Assembly (NCBI GenBank): GCA_017397125.1
Contig: JAFQKB010000060.1
Coordinates: 1-38,421, forward strand
Reading direction: 5' to 3'
Length of the DNA: 38,421 bases
Source: Clostridia bacterium
GTDB taxonomy: Bacteria; Bacillota; Clostridia; Oscillospirales; Acutalibacteraceae
How positions within the stretch are numbered: the first letter of the stretch is position 1; each line of letters starts with the position of its first letter. This document shows, one piece after another, positions 28,921 through 36,876 of the stretch. The notes beneath the pieces are model-generated. The model ran no database searches and had not been told where the DNA came from. It saw only the letters and a program-made list of their open reading frames with translations. The translations under genes and the position numbers were made by a program.

Positions 28921-29922
28921 TTGAACAAACGATTGCAAAGGGGCGTGGCCCTGCTGGCGGCGGCGGTGCTTCTGCTGCTGGGCTGTGCCGGCTGTGCCAA
29001 GGACACCGACCTGGACCGGGTGCGGGTGTGCGAGGTCACCCACTCCATCTTCTACGCGCCCCAGTATGCGGCCATTGCCCTGGGCTTTTTTGAGGAGGAG
29101 GGCATCCAGATCGAGCTGTCCAACGGCCAGGGCGCCGACGCGGTGATGGCGGCGGTGCTGTCCGGAAATATCGACATCGGCTTTGCCGGGCCGGAGGCCT
29201 CCATCTACGTGTACAACGAGGGCAAGGAGGACTATACCCAGGTCTTTGCCCAGATCACCCGGCGGGACGGCTCCTTTCTGGTGGGGCGTGAGCCGGATGA
29301 CGACTTTACCTGGGATAAGGTCAAGGGCAAGGTGGTGCTGCCCGGGCGCAAGGGCGGCGTGCCCTATATGGCGCTGGAATACGTGCTGCGGCACAATGGG
29401 GTGGACCCCTTTGCAGACACCACCCTGGACAACAGCGTGCAGTTCTCCATGATGACGGCGGCCTTTACCGGCGGCACCGGGGATTATGTGACCGCCTTCG
29501 AGCCCACCGCCTCCATGCTGCAGCAGGAGGGCAAGGGCTACATCGTGGCTTCGGTGGGCGCCGCGGCGGGGGACATTCCCTACACCGCCTATTTCGCCAA
29601 AAAAAGCTATATCGAGGAGAACAGCGACCTGGTCCAGCGGTTCACCAACGCGGTGTATAAGGGCCAGCAGTGGGTGGCCACCCACACCGCCGCCGAGGTG
29701 GCCGAGGTGGTGGCAGACAGCTTTCCGGACACCTCGCTGGAGCTGCTGACCCGTTCGGTAGAAAGCTACCGGTCCATCGACGCCTGGAATACCGACCCGG
29801 TGATGAGCGAGGAGAGCTTTAACCGCCTGCAGTCGGTGATGACCGAGGCAGGGGAGCTGACCCAGATCGCCGACTATGGCAAGGTGGTCAACAACACCTT
29901 TGCGCAAGAAGCTATGCAGTAA
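28921..29922 (+). CDS. ABC importer substrate-binding lipoprotein (SsuA/ThiY-like)
   Basis: A 333-residue extracellular lipoprotein. The N-terminal signal peptide ends in the lipobox LLLLGC, with Cys22 as the lipidated residue. The mature part has the NMT1/SsuA-like pattern: FYAPQYAAIALGFFEEEGI near the N-terminus, GADAVMAAVLSGNIDIGFAGPE, the hinge KGKVVLPGRKGGVPYMALEY, and EPTASMLQQEGKGY. Ligand could be a sulfonate, a pyrimidine thiamine precursor or similar; the sequence does not decide. The start is TTG 28921, eight bases after GGGAG; GTG 28900 would overlap that binding site. Third gene of the operon; a large hairpin follows. Confidence 0.9.
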   Translation: MNKRLQRGVALLAAAVLLLLGCAGCAKDTDLDRVRVCEVTHSIFYAPQYAAIALGFFEEEGIQIELSNGQGADAVMAAVLSGNIDIGFAGPEASIYVYNEGKEDYTQVFAQITRRDGSFLVGREPDDDFTWDKVKGKVVLPGRKGGVPYMALEYVLRHNGVDPFADTTLDNSVQFSMMTAAFTGGTGDYVTAFEPTASMLQQEGKGYIVASVGAAAGDIPYTAYFAKKSYIEENSDLVQRFTNAVYKGQQWVATHTAAEVAEVVADSFPDTSLELLTRSVESYRSIDAWNTDPVMSEESFNRLQSVMTEAGELTQIADYGKVVNNTFAQEAMQ

Positions 29923-29927
29923 TCACA

Positions 29928-29958
29928 GGCCGCCCCTGAGCGTTGCTCAGGGGCGGCC
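29928..29958 (+). terminator. Terminator-like hairpin after ABC importer operon
   Basis: Perfect 14-bp stem (29928-29941 with 29945-29958), 3-base loop, but only TT directly after it. Termination without a good T tract is less certain. Confidence 0.65.
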
Positions 29959-29988
29959 TTGCTATGGCCGGCGCCGGGTCGCCGGATA

Positions 29989-30017
29989 TTGACAAAAAAG
30001 TCTTTATATGGTAGTAT
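29989..30017 (+). promoter_or_regulatory. Promoter of the polysaccharide operon
   Basis: TTGACA, 17-base spacer, TAGTAT, about 60 bases before the first glycosyltransferase gene. Confidence 0.75.
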
Positions 30018-30075
30018 TAGTGCTAAGAATGGGCAAAAATAGACTCAACTTAGTAATATCCGAGGTGACGTAGCT

Positions 30076-31065
30076 GTGGAACACTCTGCTTTCCGATTGT
30101 CCGTTATCGTTCCGGCGCATAATGCGGCGGCGTTTTTAGAGCGTTGCGCTGACAGCGTCCGCGCACAGACGATGCCGGATTGGGAATTGCTTATCGTAGA
30201 AAACGGTTCCACCGACGATACCCGACAGATTGCCGCCCGCCTGGAGCAGGAGGACCCCCGCATCCGTTTGTTGACCAGCGAAAAGGGGGTTTCTCACGCC
30301 CGCAACGAGGGCGTCCGGTGCGCCACCGGGGAGTATATCACGTTTCTGGATGCAGACGATTGGCTGCTGCCGGATGCCTTTGCTTTTTTTGCGGCGATGG
30401 TGCGTGAGCATCCCGCCTGCGATATGGTGACCGCCACCACCGACCGCCTGGGCCGTGAGGGAGAGGTCACCGTGTATGAACAGGCGGATATGGAGGCGGC
30501 TCTCTGCCGCTTTTTGCAGCAGCCCACCGCCTATCTCACCGTGTGGGGAAAGCTGTACCGCACCGCCTTTTTGCGGGACAGCGGCGTATCTTTCGATCCC
30601 CGGCTGACCCACGCCGAGGACAGCGACTATCTCATCCGCCTGCTGGGCGGGTGCCGGCAGCTGGTGGTCACCGCCCAGCCGCTGTATCACTATTACATCA
30701 ACCCCACGTCGGCTGTCCACGGCGGACAGAGCGGCCTGGAGGAGAAATACCGGGTCTCCCTGGAGACCACCGCCGACCGGGTCCCCTTTGGTGCGGCGGC
30801 CCGGCGGGCCTACGATTACTACGTCCTGGACAACCTTTTGGTGCTGCTGGTGCACGACACCTTCCGCCCCGGGCGGCACGCCCCTCGCCGGCAGGCGGCA
30901 GCGGTGCTGGATATCCCCGTGTTCCGCCGGGCGCTGGAGCGGGCGGACCTGAGCTGTGTGGGCACGGTCAAGCGGGTGGTCTTCACCCTGGCCAAAAAGC
31001 GGATGCTGCTTCCCCTGGAGTGGGCCATCCGGGTGCGCCAGTGGCAGAACCGCCACCGCAAATGA
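30076..31065 (+). CDS. Family 2 glycosyltransferase
   Basis: A 329-residue GT-A fold glycosyltransferase. LSVIVPAHNAAAFLERCADSV is the family start, ENGSTDDT follows, GVSHARNEGV is typical of GT2, and FLDADDWL (92-95 DADD) is the metal/nucleotide-sugar binding DXD. TVWGKLYRTAFL and HAEDSDYLIRL make up the acceptor-side motifs. The C-terminus is basic and amphipathic (KRMLLPLEWAIRVRQWQNRHRK), probably membrane-associated. It adds a sugar to the lipid-linked repeat unit. GTG 30076 is seven bases after GAGGTGA. First gene of the polysaccharide operon. Confidence 0.92.
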   Translation: MEHSAFRLSVIVPAHNAAAFLERCADSVRAQTMPDWELLIVENGSTDDTRQIAARLEQEDPRIRLLTSEKGVSHARNEGVRCATGEYITFLDADDWLLPDAFAFFAAMVREHPACDMVTATTDRLGREGEVTVYEQADMEAALCRFLQQPTAYLTVWGKLYRTAFLRDSGVSFDPRLTHAEDSDYLIRLLGGCRQLVVTAQPLYHYYINPTSAVHGGQSGLEEKYRVSLETTADRVPFGAAARRAYDYYVLDNLLVLLVHDTFRPGRHAPRRQAAAVLDIPVFRRALERADLSCVGTVKRVVFTLAKKRMLLPLEWAIRVRQWQNRHRK

Positions 31066-31084
31066 CAGCCATAAGGAGATAGCT

Positions 31085-32188
31085 ATGACACACATTCTGA
31101 TCTTTGGTATGAACGAAAACCCCGGCGGTATGGAGAGCTTTATTATGAGCTACTACCGCCAGGTGGATCGCAGCCGCTTTCAGTTTGATTTTCTCACCAA
31201 CTGTGAGCGCATCGCCTATGAGGATGAGATCGGCGCCCTGGGCGGACGGGTCTATAAGATCTGCGCCCGCAGCCGCAATTATAAGCTGTACCGGGAGCAG
31301 CTGACCGCCTTCTTCCGTCAGCATGCGGCCGAATACCAGGCGGTGTGGATGAACACCTGCTCGCTGGCCAACATCGACTATCTCAAGATGGCGGCGGCCT
31401 ACGGCATCCCCTGCCGGATCATCCACAGCCACAATTCCCAGAATATGGACAGCCGCCTTCGGGGCGTTCTGCATCGGCTCAACAAGCGGGTCATCGAAAA
31501 ATACGCCACCCATTTCTGGGCTTGTTCCCGCTTGGCGGGCGAGTTTTTCTTCTCCCCGGCGGTGATCGCCGGCCCCCGGTATCAGGAGATCCCCAACGCC
31601 ATCGACTGCGACCCCTATCGGTTCGATGGGGCGGTGCGGGATGCGGTGCGCCGGGAGCTGGGGGTAGAGGACAAGCTGGTGGTGGGCCACGTGGGCCGAC
31701 TGCATTTTCAAAAGAATCAGTCCTTTTTGCTGGACATTTTCCGCGTGGTACACGACCGGCGTCCCGATGCGTGCCTGCTGCTGGTGGGCCAGGGCGAGGA
31801 TGAGGCCATGCTGCGGCAAAAGACCGAGGCCCTGGGCTTGACCGACTGCGTACATTTTTTGGGTGTGCGTGGCGACGTGCCCCGCTTGATGCAGGCCATG
31901 GACGTGTTTTTGTTCCCCTCCCTGTTCGAGGGTCTGGGCATCGTGCTCATCGAGGCGCAGGCGGCCGGCCTGGGCTGTGTGACCTCCTCTGAGGTGCCGG
32001 CGGACGCCAAGGTGACCGATCTGCTCACCTATCTGCCGCTGACGGCGGCACCGGAGGTGTGGGCAGACGCCGTAGAGGCGGCGATCGTGTCTCAGCGTAC
32101 CGACCGCAAGGCGGAGATCGCCGCAGCCGGGTATGAGATCCGGTCCCAGGTTAAGCGCCTGGAGACACTGCTGGAGGAGTTTGTATGA
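31085..32188 (+). CDS. Family 4 glycosyltransferase (EpsF-like)
   Basis: A 367-residue GT-B fold glycosyltransferase. The N-terminal domain starts ILIFGMNENPGGMESFIMSYY, containing the GGxE acceptor-site motif of EpsF-type enzymes. The C-terminal domain has VGHVGRLHFQKNQSFLLDIF, then FLFPSLFEGLGIVLIEAQAAGL with the EX7E nucleotide-sugar motif. Expected to transfer a sugar from a nucleotide donor to the growing repeat unit on the inner membrane face. ATG follows AAGGAG, 19 bases after the previous stop, and the stop overlaps the next start (ATGA). Confidence 0.92.
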   Translation: MTHILIFGMNENPGGMESFIMSYYRQVDRSRFQFDFLTNCERIAYEDEIGALGGRVYKICARSRNYKLYREQLTAFFRQHAAEYQAVWMNTCSLANIDYLKMAAAYGIPCRIIHSHNSQNMDSRLRGVLHRLNKRVIEKYATHFWACSRLAGEFFFSPAVIAGPRYQEIPNAIDCDPYRFDGAVRDAVRRELGVEDKLVVGHVGRLHFQKNQSFLLDIFRVVHDRRPDACLLLVGQGEDEAMLRQKTEALGLTDCVHFLGVRGDVPRLMQAMDVFLFPSLFEGLGIVLIEAQAAGLGCVTSSEVPADAKVTDLLTYLPLTAAPEVWADAVEAAIVSQRTDRKAEIAAAGYEIRSQVKRLETLLEEFV

Positions 32189-33204
32189 AGCCCTATTTGC
32201 TGACCGAGGTCCCCAAGGACATCTTCAACGCCGGATTCAAGGCCAAAAACGATATCCGGGTGGCGTTGCAGGCGGAGGTGGAGGACCTGACCGTCCCCGA
32301 GAGCTTTCGCTTTGATAAGATCCCCGCTTTTTTGCGGCTGATGTGGCAGCTTGGCCGCATCCCCCAGGGGAGCCGGCTGTATATCCAGTGCCCCATCTAC
32401 AGCTTTTTCAATCAGCGGTTTATGTCCCGCCTGTGTGACAAACTGGAGCGGGGTCATTTTCGCATCACGCTGATATTGCACGACGTGGATTCTCTGCGCT
32501 ATCCCGACCGGGCGGAGTGGCTCGGTCCTCTGGAGCGGCGGCTGTACCATATGGCCGAGACGGTGATCGTCCACAACGAGAGTATGAAGGAGATCCTGCA
32601 GCAGACCCACGGTCTCTCCCCGGACAAGATGGTGACGCTGGGCATCTTCGATTATCTGTACGACCGCGACCCGGCGGGTGCGGATACGGATTACACCCGC
32701 ACCGTGTTTGTGGCGGGCAATCTGGACCCGGAAAAATCCGGTTATATCTACGGCCTGGGCCGCCTGGCGGACACTCTGACCATCAACCTGTACGGCGGCC
32801 ATTTCCGCCGGGAGGCGGCGCCGGACACCCTCCGGTATCAGGGTTCTTTTCCCCCGGACGAGCTGCCCCGCCATCTGCAGGGCAATTTCGGCCTGATCTG
32901 GGATGGCACCTCCGTGACCGAGTGCGCCGGACAGACCGGCGAGTACCTGCGCATCAACAACCCCCACAAGACCTCGCTGTATCTGGCGGCCGGGTTCCCG
33001 GTTATCATCTGGAAGCAGGCGGCCCTGGCGCCCTTTATCGTCGAGAACGGGCTGGGCCTGGCGGTGGATTCGCTGGAGGAGCTGCCCCAGTTGCTGGAAC
33101 AGCTCACTGATGAGGAGTATCGCCGCTTTGTGGCTAACGTGGCCGCTTTCGGTGCGCTGCTGCGCCGGGGCGCCTACATTCGTAAGGCGCTGGAAATTGA
33201 GTAA
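32185..33204 (+). CDS. Galactofuranosyltransferase-like sugar transferase
   Basis: A 339-residue GT-B type protein resembling the beta-1,6-galactofuranosyltransferase group (WbbI/GlfT-like, found in Streptococcus and Lactobacillus EPS clusters). Recognisable parts are KAKNDI near the start, the hydrophobic strand RLYIQCPIYSFF, LILHDVDSLRY, VIVHNESMKEIL, TVFVAGNLDPEKSGYIY, FGLIWDGTSV, GEYLRINNPHKTSLYLAAG and FPVIIWKQAALAPFI. Specificity for Galf is inferred from family memory; no UDP-galactopyranose mutase gene is in the window. Its start overlaps the previous stop by four bases, so translation is coupled. Confidence 0.82.
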   Translation: MKPYLLTEVPKDIFNAGFKAKNDIRVALQAEVEDLTVPESFRFDKIPAFLRLMWQLGRIPQGSRLYIQCPIYSFFNQRFMSRLCDKLERGHFRITLILHDVDSLRYPDRAEWLGPLERRLYHMAETVIVHNESMKEILQQTHGLSPDKMVTLGIFDYLYDRDPAGADTDYTRTVFVAGNLDPEKSGYIYGLGRLADTLTINLYGGHFRREAAPDTLRYQGSFPPDELPRHLQGNFGLIWDGTSVTECAGQTGEYLRINNPHKTSLYLAAGFPVIIWKQAALAPFIVENGLGLAVDSLEELPQLLEQLTDEEYRRFVANVAAFGALLRRGAYIRKALEIE

Positions 33205-33230
33205 AAAACATAGGGTAGGAAGGACAGGCT

Positions 33231-34457
33231 ATGACCATACGTTTGCGGCGACCCACCCCACAACTGAATATCGTTGCGGTGCTGGAGTACGTGCTGATGG
33301 CTCTGATCCTGTTGTACAACAGCATGTGGTGCCAGTTCGTGTCGGCCCAGAGCAACACCTTTATGCGTCTGGCGTATCCGGTGCTGATCCTGCTGCTGTT
33401 GCTGCGGCTGCGGGTGATCCCCATCCGGCGTTTCAACCGGCTGGTGATCCTGCTGGCGCTGTTGGCGCTGTATCTGGCGGGCACCCGGTTCAATACGGTG
33501 CGCTATCTCCTCTATTACGTGGGGCCGCTGATGCTGTTGCTGCTGTATCTCGGTGTCAAGGATAACCAAGGTGAACCCTTTGACCTGCTGTTCAAGCTGG
33601 ATGACATCGTGTGCGTGCTGACCGTCATCTCGCTGGTGTGCTTTGTGTTCGGCACATGCCTGGACGTGCTGCCCGGCGCGCGGACGGTAGAGTATTATTT
33701 TGCCAATCAGGATCGCTCCTGCACTACCTATTTTCATCTGTATTACGCCGCTCAGACCATGCTGATGTTCGGCCGGGATTTTGTGCGTAACTGCGGCATC
33801 TTTGCGGAGGCTCCCGGCTTTGCTATCTATCTCATCATCGCTTTTGCGGTGGAGATGTTCCTGCGGGACAAGCCCCGTCTGTGGCGGTGTATTGCCATCT
33901 GTCTGGCGGCGCTGACCACCTTCTCCACCAAGGCCATCCTGTTGGTGCTGCTGGTGATCGGGCTTAAGTTCCTGATCTCGCCCAACAAGAGCGTGGTTAT
34001 GTTCCGCTTCAAGGTGGTGGTGCTGCCGGTGGTGGCGGTGGTGCTGCTGGCGGCCGCCTTTATCCTGCTGAAGGATAAGATGAATACCGACTCTTTCTTC
34101 ATCCGTCTGGACGATCTGTTCGCCTCGGCAAAGGCGTTCCGCACCTCGCCCCTGTTCGGCACCGGCTATTATAACGACCAGTCCATCATCGACCAGTTCA
34201 ATTATTCCCGCCCCAACGAGGGCCTGAGTATGGGCCTGGCGGTGCTACTGGCGCAGGGCGGCCTGTTTATGATGGCGCTGTATCTGGTGCCGATGGTGTG
34301 GTGCATCCTCCGCTTTCCCAAAGAGCAGCGTCTGCGGATGCTGGCCTTCTTTATTTCCTATCTGGGCCTGTTGTTTGTCACCAATATGCCCTTTAGCTTC
34401 CTGGCCCTGTTCCTGTTGGCCTTTTCGTTCGAGGCGGGCTTTCACGCCCGCCGCTGA
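33231..34457 (+). CDS. Wzy-like O-antigen/EPS polymerase
   Basis: A 408-residue multi-spanning membrane protein with about ten or eleven hydrophobic helices, consistent with a polysaccharide-repeat polymerase. Wzy proteins share little sequence. Supporting features are position between glycosyltransferases and a flippase, the large extracellular loop with FANQDRSCTTYFHLYY and IFAEAPGFAIYLI, and the conserved-looking FGTGYYNDQS. It would join undecaprenyl-linked repeats on the outer membrane face of the cytoplasmic membrane. ATG follows GGAAGGA. It is 26 bases after the previous gene. Confidence 0.82.
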   Translation: MTIRLRRPTPQLNIVAVLEYVLMALILLYNSMWCQFVSAQSNTFMRLAYPVLILLLLLRLRVIPIRRFNRLVILLALLALYLAGTRFNTVRYLLYYVGPLMLLLLYLGVKDNQGEPFDLLFKLDDIVCVLTVISLVCFVFGTCLDVLPGARTVEYYFANQDRSCTTYFHLYYAAQTMLMFGRDFVRNCGIFAEAPGFAIYLIIAFAVEMFLRDKPRLWRCIAICLAALTTFSTKAILLVLLVIGLKFLISPNKSVVMFRFKVVVLPVVAVVLLAAAFILLKDKMNTDSFFIRLDDLFASAKAFRTSPLFGTGYYNDQSIIDQFNYSRPNEGLSMGLAVLLAQGGLFMMALYLVPMVWCILRFPKEQRLRMLAFFISYLGLLFVTNMPFSFLALFLLAFSFEAGFHARR

Positions 34458-34520
34458 CCGCCTGCGCTGCCTGTAGTGGGGCGGCCCCGGATACCGCAAG
34501 TAGATGTAGGAGAGTTTTTT

Positions 34521-35957
34521 ATGGGTAACGATCTCAGAAAAAACTATATCTATAACGTCAGTATACAGATCGTTTCGTTGCTGACCCCGCTGATCACCGC
34601 GCCCTATCTGTCCCGTATATTGGGCGAAGAGGGCGTGGGCACCTTCAGCTACGTGCATTCCATCGCCACCTATTTTGCGCTGCTGGCGGCGCTGGGTATG
34701 TCCTCCTACGGTCTGCGGGAGGTGTCCCGGGTGCGGGACAATCGGGTGCAGACCTCCCGGCTGTTTTGGGAGCTGAGCGTCATCCGCATCGTCAATACCC
34801 TGCTCAGCTTTTTGCTGTACGTGGTCTTTATCTGGGGCACCGGCAGCGACTGGAGGGTGTATCTGGCCACCGGCTTTACCATTCTGGCGGTGGGTGTGGA
34901 CTGCACCTGGTTCTTCCAGGCCATGGAGAACTTTAAGTCTCTGATGGTGCGCAACCTGATGATCAAGCTGGTCAGCGTGGTGCTGATCTTCGCCCTGGTC
35001 CACGATGCGGGCGACGTGCCGCTGTACTGCGCCATCCAGACCGGCAGCATCTTCCTCTCCAACCTGGTCATGTGGCCTCAGCTCAAAAAGATGGTGCGTC
35101 CTATGCGGCTGCGCCGGCTGAAGTTTACCCGGCACATCCGGGAGGCGCTGGTGTATTTTGTGCCCACCATCGCCACCTCGGTGTACACGGTGCTGGACAA
35201 GACCATGATCGGCGCCATCACCCACAGCATGGCCCAAAACGGCTATTACGAGAGCGCTCACAAGATCGTCAACATTCTGCTGACGGTGATCACCTCGCTG
35301 AACGTGGTGGTGGGCGTGCGCACCTCCTATTTATTCGGACAACACAAGGACGAAGAGGTGCGGGATCATATCCGCAACACCTCTCGCTTTATGTATATGA
35401 TCTCCTTCCCCATGTGCGCAGGACTGGTGGCCTGTGGCTATAGTTTTGCGCTGGAGTTTTACGGCGGCAATTTCGCCGAGGCCGGCGTGATGCTGATGAT
35501 GTTCTCCCCGCTTTTGTTCACCATCGGCACCAGCAACGTCTTGGGCTCTCTGTATCTGACCCCCAGCGGCCAGCGTGCCCGCAGCAACCGGGCTATCATC
35601 GCCGGTGCAGCCACCAACCTGGTGCTGAATCTGGTGCTGATTCCCCGGCTTGGGGCGTATGGTGCGGTGGTCGCATCGGTACTGGCCGAGGTGGTCATCT
35701 CCGGTCTATATCTGTGGTTCTCCCACTCCTTTGTTTCTGCCTGGCAGCTGCTGGGGATGGCGGCCCGTTATGCCGGATTCTCTTTCATAATGTTTATCCC
35801 CATTTACTGGATGGGGCGGGTGATGCCGGTGGAGGCCTTCACCATCCTGTCCCAGATCGCCGTGGGGGCGATCCTGTATGCGCTGCTGCTGATCCTGTTC
35901 CGGGATCCCGCCTGGCAGACCTGCAAAGAGATCCTGCGAAAAAAGCTTAAAAAGTAA
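34521..35957 (+). CDS. Wzx-type oligosaccharide flippase
   Basis: A 478-residue polysaccharide transporter of the MOP superfamily, with about 12-14 predicted membrane helices. The N-terminus LRKNYIYNVSIQIVSLLTPLITAPYLSRILG, then GVGTFSYVHSIATYFALLAALGMSSYGLREV, is the textbook Wzx start. It flips lipid-linked repeat units across the membrane for the Wzy protein. ATG 34521 is spaced correctly from TAGGAGAG; the frame is open 15 codons upstream with no binding site. The C-terminal tail is basic. It sits 63 bases after the Wzy-like gene. Confidence 0.93.
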   Translation: MGNDLRKNYIYNVSIQIVSLLTPLITAPYLSRILGEEGVGTFSYVHSIATYFALLAALGMSSYGLREVSRVRDNRVQTSRLFWELSVIRIVNTLLSFLLYVVFIWGTGSDWRVYLATGFTILAVGVDCTWFFQAMENFKSLMVRNLMIKLVSVVLIFALVHDAGDVPLYCAIQTGSIFLSNLVMWPQLKKMVRPMRLRRLKFTRHIREALVYFVPTIATSVYTVLDKTMIGAITHSMAQNGYYESAHKIVNILLTVITSLNVVVGVRTSYLFGQHKDEEVRDHIRNTSRFMYMISFPMCAGLVACGYSFALEFYGGNFAEAGVMLMMFSPLLFTIGTSNVLGSLYLTPSGQRARSNRAIIAGAATNLVLNLVLIPRLGAYGAVVASVLAEVVISGLYLWFSHSFVSAWQLLGMAARYAGFSFIMFIPIYWMGRVMPVEAFTILSQIAVGAILYALLLILFRDPAWQTCKEILRKKLKK

Positions 35958-35986
35958 ACCGATCGCTATAAACGAGGAGGATACCT

Positions 35987-36859
35987 ATGGAGTTTCCAAA
36001 CGGGTTTTATCAGGAGGAGGAACGGTGCGGCTATACCGTCCCCGCCGCTATGAAGCGGGTGTGGGCGGTGGAGCTGGATCTGCTGGAAAAGCTGCAGGAC
36101 GTCTGCGAGCGCCACGGGCTGCGGTATTTTGCCTGCGGCGGCACCCTGCTGGGCGCCATCCGGCACAAGGGCTTTATCCCCTGGGACGACGACATCGACG
36201 TGGTGATGTTCCGGGAGGATTATGAGAAGCTGCTGGAGATCGCACCCCAGGAGTTTGCAGAGCCTTATTTTTTCCAGACCGCCTTCAACGATCAAAAATA
36301 CAGCCGTGGACACGCCCAGCTGCGCAACAGCAACACCACGGCGATCCTCCATACGGAGAAGGGGTGCTACTCTTTCAACCAGGGCATCTTTCTGGACATC
36401 TTTCCGCTGGATGCGGTGCCGGACGAACCCGCCGACCAGGCGGCTCACCGCCGGCAGGTGAATTTCTGGAACCGGCTGCTGGCTCTGTCGGTGCAGTATC
36501 CCTCCAACCCCCACAAGAATAAGATCAAGGATATTGTCCACGTGTTTGCCTCGCTGGTGCCGTACCGGTGGTTCTACCGGGGGATGGAGCGGGCCTGCCG
36601 CAAGCACAACGGAAAGGACACCGCACGGGTGGCGATGATCAGCTTCGACACCTTCTGCGACCGGTGGGTGTTCCCCCGCCACTGCTTTGACGAGGTGCTC
36701 ACAGTCCCCTTTGAGCACACACAGATCGCCATCCCCGGAGGGTACGAAGAGGTGCTCACCACCGCCTACGGCGACTATATGACCATGAAGCAGGAAAACA
36801 GTTATCACGCCGGACTGCACTTTGACACCGAGCGCAGTTACGTGGATTATATAAAGTGA
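35987..36859 (+). CDS. LicD-family phosphotransferase
   Basis: A 290-residue LicD protein, a nucleotidyltransferase-fold enzyme that transfers phosphocholine or another phospho-alditol from a CDP donor to a glycan. The hallmark FACGGTLLGAIRHKGFIPWD followed by DDIDV (residues 48-71) has the catalytic aspartates. FLDIFPLDAVPD and the closing IPGGYEEVLTTAYGDYM are also typical. No lic choline uptake or CDP-choline synthesis genes are in the window, so the actual substituent is unknown. ATG follows GAGGAGG. It is co-directional with the rest of the polysaccharide operon. Confidence 0.92.
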   Translation: MEFPNGFYQEEERCGYTVPAAMKRVWAVELDLLEKLQDVCERHGLRYFACGGTLLGAIRHKGFIPWDDDIDVVMFREDYEKLLEIAPQEFAEPYFFQTAFNDQKYSRGHAQLRNSNTTAILHTEKGCYSFNQGIFLDIFPLDAVPDEPADQAAHRRQVNFWNRLLALSVQYPSNPHKNKIKDIVHVFASLVPYRWFYRGMERACRKHNGKDTARVAMISFDTFCDRWVFPRHCFDEVLTVPFEHTQIAIPGGYEEVLTTAYGDYMTMKQENSYHAGLHFDTERSYVDYIK

Positions 36860-36876
36860 TTTGAGGAGTGTGGATC